A DNA stretch of 6,492 bases from NCBI GenBank assembly GCA_005788145.1, contig SXYY01000078.1:1-6492 (forward strand), written 5' to 3'. The notes beneath the pieces were generated by a model, which did not search any database, had not been told where the DNA came from, and saw only the letters and a list, made by a program, of their open reading frames with translations. The position numbers were made by a program, and so were the translations under genes. Positions within the stretch are counted from its first letter, which is position 1; the number at the start of each line of letters is the position of its first letter. This stretch comes from Bacteroidota bacterium. Lineage in GTDB: Bacteria; Bacteroidota; Bacteroidia; NS11-12g; UBA955. Of this stretch, positions 1 to 6,471 are shown piece by piece.

Positions 1-9
1 AGCGATTTA

Positions 10-528
10 TCAGGGTTTTTGCATCACCTCACCACATTCTTTGCAGGTTCGCAACGATTCAGAATCATAGTAGTGGTTGAAATGATGCAGGAAGTCTGTT
101 TCGATGTTTTTCAACTCAAAATAAGCTTCATGCAGTTTGTTGTTGCAATTTTCACAGAACCAAAGTAGGCCGTCGGTAAATCCTTTGCCCACGCGAACGC
201 GTTCTATCACCAATCCAATAGAACCCTCTGTTCTGCTAGGACTGTGGGGTACGCCGGGGGGAAGCAGAAACATATCGCCAGGACCTAGTTTTACATCCAC
301 ACGCTGACCATTTTGTTGGGTTCTAATGGTAATTTCCCCTTCAAGTTGGTAAAACAGCTCTTCTGTTTCGTTGTAGTGATAATCGCGACGTGCATTGGGA
401 CCACCCACAATCATGACAATATAGTCGGTGCCTTCGGGATATAAGTTCTTGTTGGCAACGGGTGGCTTCAATAAATGCCGGTTTTCGGCAATCCACGTTT
501 GGAGGTTAAAAGGCTTGCGAATTTCCAT
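10..528 (-). CDS. nbaC: 3-hydroxyanthranilate 3,4-dioxygenase
   Basis: This 172-aa cupin enzyme opens the ring of 3-hydroxyanthranilate to 2-amino-3-carboxymuconate semialdehyde, the step of the kynurenine pathway that leads to quinolinate and NAD; it should be cytosolic. Key residues appear at the positions I recall for the well-studied bacterial enzyme (Cupriavidus metallidurans): Fe(II) ligands His51, Glu57 and His95, and substrate-binding Arg47 and Arg99. A Glu at 109 (followed by Arg110) probably matches the third substrate residue. Two CxxC pairs (Cys125/128 and Cys162/165) form the rubredoxin-like second iron site found in bacterial forms. The frame stays open upstream to an ATG at 591, but I chose 528 because the family begins there and because a promoter box at 573-580 lies inside the longer version. 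It is divergent from purF; no other kynurenine-pathway gene is visible. The name haaO is also used. Family assignment is very secure. Confidence 0.95.
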   Translation of the reverse strand: MEIRKPFNLQTWIAENRHLLKPPVANKNLYPEGTDYIVMIVGGPNARRDYHYNETEELFYQLEGEITIRTQQNGQRVDVKLGPGDMFLLPPGVPHSPSRTEGSIGLVIERVRVGKGFTDGLLWFCENCNNKLHEAYFELKNIETDFLHHFNHYYDSESLRTCKECGEVMQKP

Positions 529-572
529 GGTTTTTTGGGTTTGATGTTGGCAGAAGTGGGTCTGAAACAACA

Positions 573-580
573 CAAAAGTA
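573..580 (-). promoter_or_regulatory. Predicted -7 box for the dioxygenase gene
   Basis: Read on the minus strand, the sequence is TACTTTTG, a full match to the Bacteroidetes primary-sigma -7 consensus TAnnTTTG. It lies 44 bases upstream of the ATG at 528, which implies a leader of about 40 bases. No convincing TTTG -33 element is seen at the usual spacing. The box falls within the longer open frame that starts at 591, which argues against that upstream start. Confidence 0.5.
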
Positions 581-678
581 AATCTTTGCATGGCATTTTT
601 TCATGTCAATTCGCATATCGAAGTGCTAGCCACTCAATTTTTGCGATTTTTACTAAAAGTTCATCGCTTCGAATCATG

Positions 679-686
679 TAACTTTG
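679..686 (+). promoter_or_regulatory. Predicted -7 box for purF
   Basis: TAACTTTG fully matches the Bacteroidetes TAnnTTTG -7 consensus. Thirteen bases separate it from the purF ATG at 700, so the mRNA leader would be only about 7-9 bases. A well-spaced TTTG -33 element is not obvious. No purine riboswitch or long leader fits in the space available. Confidence 0.55.
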
Positions 687-699
687 CCCTACAACTTCC

Positions 700-2592
700 A
701 TGAGTGACGCGATTAAACATGAATGTGGTGTTGCTTTCATTCGGTTGAGAAAGCCGTTGGAGTACTACCAGGAAAAGTATGGCACTTTTTGGTACGGCTT
801 GGCCAAGCTACAGTACCTAATGACCAAGCAATTGAATCGTGGCCAAGATGGTGCAGGGATGGGGGTTGTTAAATTAAATCCTGATTATGGTGCACGTTAT
901 TTGGCCAGAAAGCGCAGTGCCAGCAAGACAGCATTAACCGATATTTTTGAGGAAGTTGGTGCCGCGTTGAATGAAATCCCCAAGGAGTTTCGCAACGATG
1001 CAGATTACTTGAGAAAACATTACCCCTACGCCGGTGAGATGCTCTTGGGCCATTTGCGCTACGGTACTTACGGAGGAAACAGCATCGAGAACATCCATCC
1101 TTTTCTGCGTCAGAACAACTGGATGGCACGCAACCTCATGTTGGCCGGCAACTACAACATCACCAACACAGACGAGCTGTTCAACGCACTGATCGATTTG
1201 GGACAGCAGCCGAAGGAGAAAAGCGACAACGTGTTGATGCTGGAGAAAATTGGTCATTTTATTGACGAAGAAAACCAGCGATTGTTCGGCGTTTTGAAGT
1301 CGCAAGGATTTACCAATTTGGAGATTTCCGAGAAAATCAAAGAGGAGATATCGCTCACAAACATTTTGAAACGCAGTTTTAAGAATGTAGACGGGGGTTA
1401 TAACATGATTGGCATGTTGGGTCATGGCGATGCGTTCATTATTCGTGATCCAGCAGGTATTCGTCCATCGCATTACTACATCGATGACGAAGTGGTTGTG
1501 GTAGCGAGTGAACGAGCGGCGATTCAAACGGCGTTCAATATTTACCCTGAAGATGTTCAGGAATTGGGCCCAGGGAATGCATTGTTGGTTCGCAAAGGCG
1601 GCCATGTGGAGGAAGTGAACATTTTGCCACCGACACCCCGCATGAGTTGCAGCTTTGAACGAATTTACTTCAGTCGTGGTAACGACCAGGCCATTTACCA
1701 CGAGCGCAAAGAATTGGGTCGATTGTTGGCGAAGCCTGTGATGGGCTTGCTGAACAACGATTTGGTAAATACCGTTTTTAGTTATGTGCCAAATACAGCC
1801 GCCACCAGTTTTTATGGCTTAATCGATGGGATACATGAAATACGGAGAGACTTGCAGGCCGAGGCTCTCTCAAAAATCGATGTGAAAAATGAACCCGAGA
1901 AGGTCAAAGAAATCTTGAGTTGGCGTCCGCGTAGGGAGAAAATCCTCGTGAAAGACGTCAAAATGCGCACATTCATTACCAACGATTCGGATCGGGATGA
2001 TTTGGTGGGACATGTTTACGATATTACCTACGGTGTAGTTAAGAGTTGGAATGATACATTGGTGATCATGGACGACAGCGTGGTGCGGGGCACCACATTG
2101 AAGCGGAGTATTTTGCGGATATTGGATCGTTTGGAGCCAAAACGAATTATTTTGGTGAGTTCTGCTCCCCAAATACGGTACCCCGATTGCTATGGTATCG
2201 ATATGAGTAAAATGGGTGATTTTGCCGCGTTTGCAGCTGCTGTGGAATTGCTGAAAGACAAGGGAATGGCATCGCTACTCGACAAAACTTACGAGGCTGC
2301 AAAGACAGAGTTGGCCAAACCTGCGTCTGAACAACGCTGCGTGGTTCAAGATATATACGCTCCCCTCACGGATGCTGAAGTGAGCAAGAAAATCGCTGAG
2401 ATGTTAAAACCGACGGATTTGCGGGCAGAATTCGACATTCTTTTTCAATCGGTTGAAAACTTGCACGAGGCTTGTCCGGGCGATCGCGGTGATTGGTACT
2501 TTACTGGGAACTATCCAACCCCGGGTGGAAACCAAGTAGCGAATCGGGCATTTGTCTACTACATAGAGGGCAAGAAAGAGCGGGCCTATTGA
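700..2592 (+). CDS. purF: Amidophosphoribosyltransferase, long Bacteroidetes form
   Basis: This 630-aa cytosolic enzyme catalyses the committed step of de novo purine synthesis, making 5-phosphoribosylamine from PRPP and glutamine. The N-terminal glutaminase (Ntn) domain has its predicted nucleophile at Cys9 (ECGVAF), which implies removal of an eight-residue propeptide. Other glutaminase motifs are GHLRYGTYG (Arg120), AGNYNITN (Gly150/Asn151) and Asp176 in SDNVL. CSFERIYFSR at 317-326 begins the linker to the phosphoribosyltransferase domain, whose PRPP loop is VIMDDSVVRGTT at 455-466. PurF of E. coli and B. subtilis is about 470-505 aa; the extra length here lies in insertions such as about 60-105, 185-225 and 375-425, as is usual for the phylum. 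The C-terminal FTGNYPT (601-607) is conserved, but the CxxC just before it in Fe-S-type PurF reads GDWY here, so a [4Fe-4S] cluster is unlikely. The start at 700 fits the family and sits just behind a -7 box. Confidence 0.95.
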   Translation: MSDAIKHECGVAFIRLRKPLEYYQEKYGTFWYGLAKLQYLMTKQLNRGQDGAGMGVVKLNPDYGARYLARKRSASKTALTDIFEEVGAALNEIPKEFRNDADYLRKHYPYAGEMLLGHLRYGTYGGNSIENIHPFLRQNNWMARNLMLAGNYNITNTDELFNALIDLGQQPKEKSDNVLMLEKIGHFIDEENQRLFGVLKSQGFTNLEISEKIKEEISLTNILKRSFKNVDGGYNMIGMLGHGDAFIIRDPAGIRPSHYYIDDEVVVVASERAAIQTAFNIYPEDVQELGPGNALLVRKGGHVEEVNILPPTPRMSCSFERIYFSRGNDQAIYHERKELGRLLAKPVMGLLNNDLVNTVFSYVPNTAATSFYGLIDGIHEIRRDLQAEALSKIDVKNEPEKVKEILSWRPRREKILVKDVKMRTFITNDSDRDDLVGHVYDITYGVVKSWNDTLVIMDDSVVRGTTLKRSILRILDRLEPKRIILVSSAPQIRYPDCYGIDMSKMGDFAAFAAAVELLKDKGMASLLDKTYEAAKTELAKPASEQRCVVQDIYAPLTDAEVSKKIAEMLKPTDLRAEFDILFQSVENLHEACPGDRGDWYFTGNYPTPGGNQVANRAFVYYIEGKKERAY

Positions 2593-2596
2593 GCTA

Positions 2597-2628
2597 TTGG
2601 AAATCGCATAGAATAAATTGTAAATTCG
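2597..2628 (+). promoter_or_regulatory. Possible weak promoter for frr
   Basis: TTG at 2597-2599, then 21 bases, then TAAATTCG at 2621-2628, which has one mismatch to the TAnnTTTG -7 box. The box ends 14 bases before the frr ATG at 2643. The spacing is right for a Bacteroidetes promoter but the match is imperfect, and frr could instead be read through from purF, since no terminator is visible in the 50-base gap. Confidence 0.3.
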
Positions 2629-2642
2629 CTGAATAAACTGAT

Positions 2643-3203
2643 ATGAGCACTTTGAACGATGTGATGGAGCAGTTGCAGGAGCAACTTGAGAAAAATCTAC
2701 AGCATACGGCAACAGAATTTTCACGCATTCGTGCGGGCAAAGCGAGTCCTGCCATGTTGGAGAGCGTGATGGTGGAATACTATGGTGCATTGACGCCTTT
2801 GGCACAGGTGGCTAACGTAAACACCCCAGATTCACGCACATTGGCCATTCAACCATGGGATAAAAGTTTAATTCGTCCGATTGAAACCGCTATCATCAAT
2901 GCTAACTTGGGCTTTGCACCGCAGAATGATGGTGAGATGATCCGAATCAGCATACCGCCTGTGACTGAGGAACGCAGAAAAGAGTTGGTGAAGCGTGCGA
3001 AATCAGAGGCTGAAAATTCAAAAATCGGTATTCGGAATTATCGCAAAGATGCCAATGAGCGCATCAAAAAGTTGCAAAAAGATGGTTTGAGTGAGGATGA
3101 TGCCAAGGTTGGCGAAGAGCGAGTTCAGAAGTTAATTGATGGGTACACCAAGAAAACCGATGATTTATTTGATAGCAAGGAAAAAGAGATTCTGACCGTT
3201 TGA
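2643..3203 (+). CDS. frr: Ribosome recycling factor
   Basis: This 186-aa cytosolic factor works with EF-G to split the post-termination ribosome into subunits. Its length matches the family (about 185 aa). Helical domain I is formed by residues 1-29 and about 107-186; the inserted small domain II (about 33-104) starts after the conserved RIRAGKAS (28-35). IRISIPPVTEERRKELVK (100-117) and the basic IRNYRKDAN (130-138), which carries the ribosome-contacting arginines, are the classical signatures. The sequence upstream of the ATG is A/T-rich without a Shine-Dalgarno, as is normal for Bacteroidetes. It follows purF by 50 bases and converges on purK. In many bacteria frr sits next to pyrH or tsf; neither is found here. 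Identification is secure. Confidence 0.97.
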   Translation: MSTLNDVMEQLQEQLEKNLQHTATEFSRIRAGKASPAMLESVMVEYYGALTPLAQVANVNTPDSRTLAIQPWDKSLIRPIETAIINANLGFAPQNDGEMIRISIPPVTEERRKELVKRAKSEAENSKIGIRNYRKDANERIKKLQKDGLSEDDAKVGEERVQKLIDGYTKKTDDLFDSKEKEILTV

Positions 3204-3248
3204 CCGGTTGTGAAAATTGAGGCAGGTTTTAGCAATCTGCTTATTTTG
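3193..3248. terminator. Possible terminator between frr and purK
   Basis: Two small inverted repeats lie at the convergent gene ends. One pairs 3193-3198 with 3205-3210 (core ACCG/CGGT) and spans the frr stop codon; read on the minus strand it is followed, after a gap of several bases, by CTCTTTTT. The other pairs 3220-3226 with 3236-3242 (core GCAG/CTGC, with G-T wobbles at both ends) around a nine-base loop, followed on the plus strand by ATTTTG. Neither has a strong GC stem directly before a long T-run, so this is only a candidate for end formation of frr, purK or both. Confidence 0.3.
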
Positions 3249-4380
3249 CTACGATTTCCAATTGATTTTTTACTGCTTCGGCTCTTTCAAGGAGTGCTTC
3301 GAGTGTGGGTGCAATAACGGTTGCATGTCCGAGTTTTCGGTTTGGTCTAGTCTCTGCTTTTCTATACATATGTACGAAAACATCACCATCTTGGGTTAGT
3401 TTGGTCTCATTGGCCAATTGGTAATCACCGGATACATTGTCGGGACCAACAATATTAATCATGGCTGAGGGCTGTATGAGGGATGGATCGCCAAGTGGGG
3501 CACCACAGAGGACGCGCAAAAATTGTTCAAATTGACTACAGTGGCAACCTTCGATGGTATGATGGCCGCTGTTGTGTGGGCGCGGAGCAATTTCATTGAC
3601 CCAAATTTCTTGATTTTCTGTGAGGAAGAGTTCAACGGCAAACAGTCCGGGCGAGTTTAGTTTTTGCACGCATTGAAGTCCAACCGCCTGAATATTCCTC
3701 TCCAATTCTGGGGAAATTCGCGCGGGTGAAAAAAGGAATTCCACCAAATTGCTTTTGGGGTTAAAATACATTTCAATGGCGGGATAAACGGCGTGAGAAC
3801 CATCCTGGGCAATGGCCACGATCACCGCAATTTCCAAGGCATTGGGCACAAACGATTCTAGGAGAATTTCACCGGTAAAGGGTAGGTTTCTGAGGGCTTC
3901 TGCCTTTGTGAGAATGGCCACACCTTTGCCATCGTATCCACCCTTGCGGGTTTTAATGACGATTTGATCGCCGGGAAACTGACTGAGAAGCGCTTCGGTA
4001 ATTTCTCGCGCATCGCACAAGGCAAAAGGAGCAGTGGGTATGTTATGTTGCTGAAAAAACTGCTTTTGAATTCCTTTGTCTTGGATGGTTTGTAAAACCG
4101 AAGGTTTGGGAATGATGGTTTTGCCCTCCTTTTCCAGTTTTACAAGGGCTTCAACGTTGATGTGTTCAATTTCCCATGTGAGAACGTCAGAGGCTTCGGC
4201 AAGTGTTCGTATGTCGGTTTCGCTTTTTAAACTACCCGCGATGAATTGGTTGGAAATGGGGGCCGCAGGACAGTCTGCTGATTGTTCAAGTGTGACGAAT
4301 TCTACAGGCAAACTAGGGAATTTTGCTTCGATGGTCATCATGCCCAATTGGCCGCCGCCGATAATACCAACACGGATCAT
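3241..4380 (-). CDS. purK: N5-carboxyaminoimidazole ribonucleotide synthase
   Basis: This 379-aa ATP-grasp enzyme converts aminoimidazole ribonucleotide, bicarbonate and ATP to N5-CAIR, which PurE then rearranges in de novo purine synthesis; it acts in the cytosol. The N-terminal Rossmann-like domain opens with GIIGGGQLGMM (5-15). ATP-grasp signatures are KTRKGGYDGKG (143-153), LLESFV (173-178) and the metal-binding VNEIAPRPHNSGHHTIEG (261-278). The C-terminal YRKAETRPNRKLGHATV (339-355) is typical of PurK. The frame remains open upstream to an ATG at 4509, but that would add 43 unrelated residues and overlap the divergent membrane-protein gene; the family start MIRVGIIGGG at 4380 lies four bases behind a -7 box, so I chose 4380. 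No purE is visible in the window. Length is normal for the family and nothing appears damaged. Confidence 0.96.
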   Translation of the reverse strand: MIRVGIIGGGQLGMMTIEAKFPSLPVEFVTLEQSADCPAAPISNQFIAGSLKSETDIRTLAEASDVLTWEIEHINVEALVKLEKEGKTIIPKPSVLQTIQDKGIQKQFFQQHNIPTAPFALCDAREITEALLSQFPGDQIVIKTRKGGYDGKGVAILTKAEALRNLPFTGEILLESFVPNALEIAVIVAIAQDGSHAVYPAIEMYFNPKSNLVEFLFSPARISPELERNIQAVGLQCVQKLNSPGLFAVELFLTENQEIWVNEIAPRPHNSGHHTIEGCHCSQFEQFLRVLCGAPLGDPSLIQPSAMINIVGPDNVSGDYQLANETKLTQDGDVFVHMYRKAETRPNRKLGHATVIAPTLEALLERAEAVKNQLEIVAK

Positions 4381-4384
4381 GGTA

Positions 4385-4392
4385 CAAAGATA
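4385..4392 (-). promoter_or_regulatory. Predicted -7 box for purK
   Basis: Read on the minus strand, the sequence is TATCTTTG, a perfect TAnnTTTG match. Only four bases separate it from the purK ATG at 4380, so transcription would begin at or beside the start codon, giving a leaderless message. A TTTC about 17 bases upstream is a weak -33 candidate. Confidence 0.55.
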
Positions 4393-4448
4393 CGCGCTGC
4401 TTGCAACACGAAATTTGCTTGTTGCGTTTTTTGCCATATTTTCGGAGG

Positions 4449-4456
4449 TATCTTTG
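4449..4456 (+). promoter_or_regulatory. Predicted -7 box for the CNNM/CBS gene
   Basis: TATCTTTG, a perfect TAnnTTTG match and the same octamer as the divergent purK box 56 bases away. Seven bases separate it from the ATG at 4464, which implies a leader of one to three bases. TTTG at 4430-4433 is the nearest -33 candidate but its 15-base spacing is shorter than usual. Confidence 0.55.
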
Positions 4457-4463
4457 TGATAGT

Positions 4464-5768
4464 ATGATAGAACCTCCCTCGGTATTGATGTTGTTGACCG
4501 TAAGCCCAAATGCTTGGTTGATTGTGGTTTTGTGTATGGTGGTGATTGCTTTTTTTTCGGGGATGGAGATTGCTTTTTTGTCGGCTTCCCGACTTCGAAT
4601 TGAACTTCGGAGCAAAGAGGAATTGGGTGGGGGCAAGTGGTTGTCGAAATATGTAAAAAACCCGAGTGATTTCATCAGCACGGTATTGGTTGGCAACAAT
4701 CTAGGCCTGGTTATTTATGGTATTTACATGGGAGAGATATTGGATGATTCGTTTTCTGATGTCGCATGGATGCAGCGCGAGTGGATTAAATTTTTGGCAA
4801 TAACCTTGAGCAGTACCATGGTTGTGTTGGTGGTGGCGGAGTATTTACCCAAAACATTTTTTAAAATGTATGCCGACCGCTTAATTTTTGGGTTGATAGG
4901 AATTTTTCGGATTGCTCATGTATTGATGTGGCCGTTGATTCAGGTGGTGAAGGGCATTTCGTCTTTTCTACTCCGCGTGTTCACGAAAACCCGTATATCG
5001 GAGCATACACCTGTATTTTCTAAAGTGGATTTGGATAATTACATCGCTTCATTGGAAAATGCAGGAAATGTGGAAGCCGTGGAGATAGATACAGAGGTTT
5101 TCAGGAATGCTTTGGATTTTAGTGATGTGAAAGTGCGCGATTTTATGGTTCACAGAACCCAGTTGGTTGGTGTAGAGATTAATGCATCGGTGGCTGAGTT
5201 GCGGGAAAAGTTCGTTGAAACAGCCCATTCGAAAATTCTTATTTTCAAAGAGAATATCGATCATGTAATTGGTTTTGTACACCACAGTGATTTGTTTCAC
5301 AGTCCCAAGAAAATTCAAGATGTATTGCGCTCTGTGTTGATTGTGAATGAAAGTTTACAGGCGCACGATATGTTGCGTAGTTTTATTCAAGAGAAAAGGA
5401 GTTTGGCTATTGTGGTGGATGAATTTGGTGGTACGGCGGGAATGGTGAGTGTGGAAGATATTTTGGAAGAGATTGTGGGTGAAATTGAAGATGAATTTGA
5501 TGTTGAGGACAAAGTTGAGATGGCTCTAGGAGAAAACCACTTTTTGTTTAGTGCGCGTTTGGAGATTGATTATTTGAATGAAAAATACAATTTGAACATT
5601 CCGGAGGGAGAATACAACACGTTGGGTGGATATATCATCTTCTGTTCTGAACGTATTCCATCGGTAGGCGACATCATTCACCATGAACCATTTGAATTTG
5701 TAATCAAAACCTTGAAAGGTGCAAGAATAGAGGAAGTGGAATTGAGGGTGTTACCTAATGAAGATTAA
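4464..5768 (+). CDS. CNNM/CBS/CorC-domain membrane protein (hemolysin family)
   Basis: This 434-aa inner-membrane protein belongs to the CNNM (DUF21) family often labelled hemolysin or CorC/HlyC; characterised relatives are linked to Mg2+ or Co2+ transport, but the substrate here is not known. Domains in order: a CNNM membrane domain (about 12-190) with hydrophobic segments near 17-39, 70-92, 107-127 and 138-170 and the motifs FFSGMEIAFLSASRLR (30-45) and AEYLPKTFFK (125-134); a CBS pair at about 222-280 and 288-342, the second with the family signature VVDEFGGTAGMVSVEDILEE (317-336); and a C-terminal CorC_HlyC domain (about 350-430, NTLGGYI at 385-391). GldE of gliding Bacteroidetes is a relative, but its usual partner gldD is not visible, so I give no symbol. 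I chose the ATG at 4464 because it follows a -7 box; upstream TTG at 4401 would precede that promoter. The stop overlaps the next gene by 11 bases. Confidence 0.9.
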   Translation: MIEPPSVLMLLTVSPNAWLIVVLCMVVIAFFSGMEIAFLSASRLRIELRSKEELGGGKWLSKYVKNPSDFISTVLVGNNLGLVIYGIYMGEILDDSFSDVAWMQREWIKFLAITLSSTMVVLVVAEYLPKTFFKMYADRLIFGLIGIFRIAHVLMWPLIQVVKGISSFLLRVFTKTRISEHTPVFSKVDLDNYIASLENAGNVEAVEIDTEVFRNALDFSDVKVRDFMVHRTQLVGVEINASVAELREKFVETAHSKILIFKENIDHVIGFVHHSDLFHSPKKIQDVLRSVLIVNESLQAHDMLRSFIQEKRSLAIVVDEFGGTAGMVSVEDILEEIVGEIEDEFDVEDKVEMALGENHFLFSARLEIDYLNEKYNLNIPEGEYNTLGGYIIFCSERIPSVGDIIHHEPFEFVIKTLKGARIEEVELRVLPNED

Positions 5769-6468
5769 GATGAAACAGAAACTCTTTGGAATGGCCTTGT
5801 TTTTTCTGTTGGCGACAACGGGTATAAAGGCTCAAGATTCAACCAGCCACATGATGGCCAACCCGTTGCCCTATGTACCGAAATGGGAAGTCACAAGCAA
5901 TATAACCTTGGCCTTGTCGCGATTTACTGGAAACGTAAGTCGGAATTTAAATGACGATCCTTACTTGCTGATGGTTCGAAAATTTGATTCAGCGGGTATG
6001 AGTGCGTTGCGAATGGGTATAAACGGTTTTCGCAGAAAGTCTGAAGATGTGAATGGAGGGTTTGGTGGTGAGGTTACTAGAAGTAGCGAAGAAAACTGGG
6101 CCTCCTTGGTGATAGGTAAGGAATGGCGGAGAAACTTGGGTTCTGGTTTTTATGCATTTGGAGGATTTGATGGGAGAGGCATTTATCGAAACAGCCAATC
6201 CAAGTCGGTGCAGTTTGATGGATGGTCCCGAACCGAGATAATTACGAATGCCAGCGAATTTGGTGGCAGTGCGGGTGGATTTGGCGGCATAGGGATTAAG
6301 TTACACGATAGAATTGTTCTGTATACAGAGTCAATCATATTCGCCCAGATTTTGCAAACAGAACGATTTTTCTCGGTCAATGGTAGCAATACTACTTTGG
6401 AGAGCAAAACTACCTTTTCGGTGATACCCATGGTGCCGATTGCATTGTTTTTAACCGTTCAATTTTAG
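5758..6468 (+). CDS. Exported, probable outer-membrane beta-barrel protein of unknown function
   Basis: I do not recognise the family of this 236-aa protein. Residues 1-25 form a clear Sec signal peptide: a basic start (MKIKMKQK), a hydrophobic core (LFGMALFFLLATTG) and likely cleavage after IKA, before Gln26. The mature part has alternating polar/hydrophobic and aromatic stretches separated by Gly/Asn/Ser-rich turns (for example NITLALSRF, GSGFYAFGGFDGRGIYR, GSAGGFGGIGIKL, RIVLYTESIIFAQ) and ends in IALFLTVQF with a C-terminal Phe, the pattern expected of an outer-membrane strand recognised by the BAM complex. No Cys for lipidation is present after the signal. The ATG at 5758 overlaps the upstream gene by 11 bases and has a GAGGG nine bases before it, unusual in this window; the ATG at 5770, one base after the upstream stop, is nearly as likely and leaves the signal intact. 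Coupled translation with the CNNM protein is probable; a shared function is inference only. Confidence 0.75.
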   Translation: MKIKMKQKLFGMALFFLLATTGIKAQDSTSHMMANPLPYVPKWEVTSNITLALSRFTGNVSRNLNDDPYLLMVRKFDSAGMSALRMGINGFRRKSEDVNGGFGGEVTRSSEENWASLVIGKEWRRNLGSGFYAFGGFDGRGIYRNSQSKSVQFDGWSRTEIITNASEFGGSAGGFGGIGIKLHDRIVLYTESIIFAQILQTERFFSVNGSNTTLESKTTFSVIPMVPIALFLTVQF

Positions 6469-6471
6469 GAA

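Noticed and set aside
529..591. A longer dioxygenase start at 591
   Set aside because: The 21 extra residues precede the family N-terminus and the promoter box at 573-580 lies inside them.
475..681. A 68-codon plus-strand frame across the start of the dioxygenase gene and the intergenic gap
   Set aside because: It begins antisense to conserved coding sequence, shows no domain, and covers both predicted divergent promoters.
934..1701. A 255-codon open frame on the minus strand inside purF
   Set aside because: It lies wholly antisense to a conserved purF, has no recognisable domain, and its composition is that of a shadow frame.
4444..4448. GGAGG as a Shine-Dalgarno for the CNNM gene
   Set aside because: It is 15 bases from the ATG at 4464 and directly upstream of the -7 box, so it would not be in the mRNA.
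4381..4509. A longer purK start at 4509
   Set aside because: The extra 43 residues match nothing in PurK, overlap the divergent CNNM coding region, and lie upstream of the purK -7 box.
4313..4699. A 128-codon minus-strand frame across the purK/CNNM divergent gap
   Set aside because: It overlaps the 5' ends of two well-supported genes in other frames and has no recognisable product.
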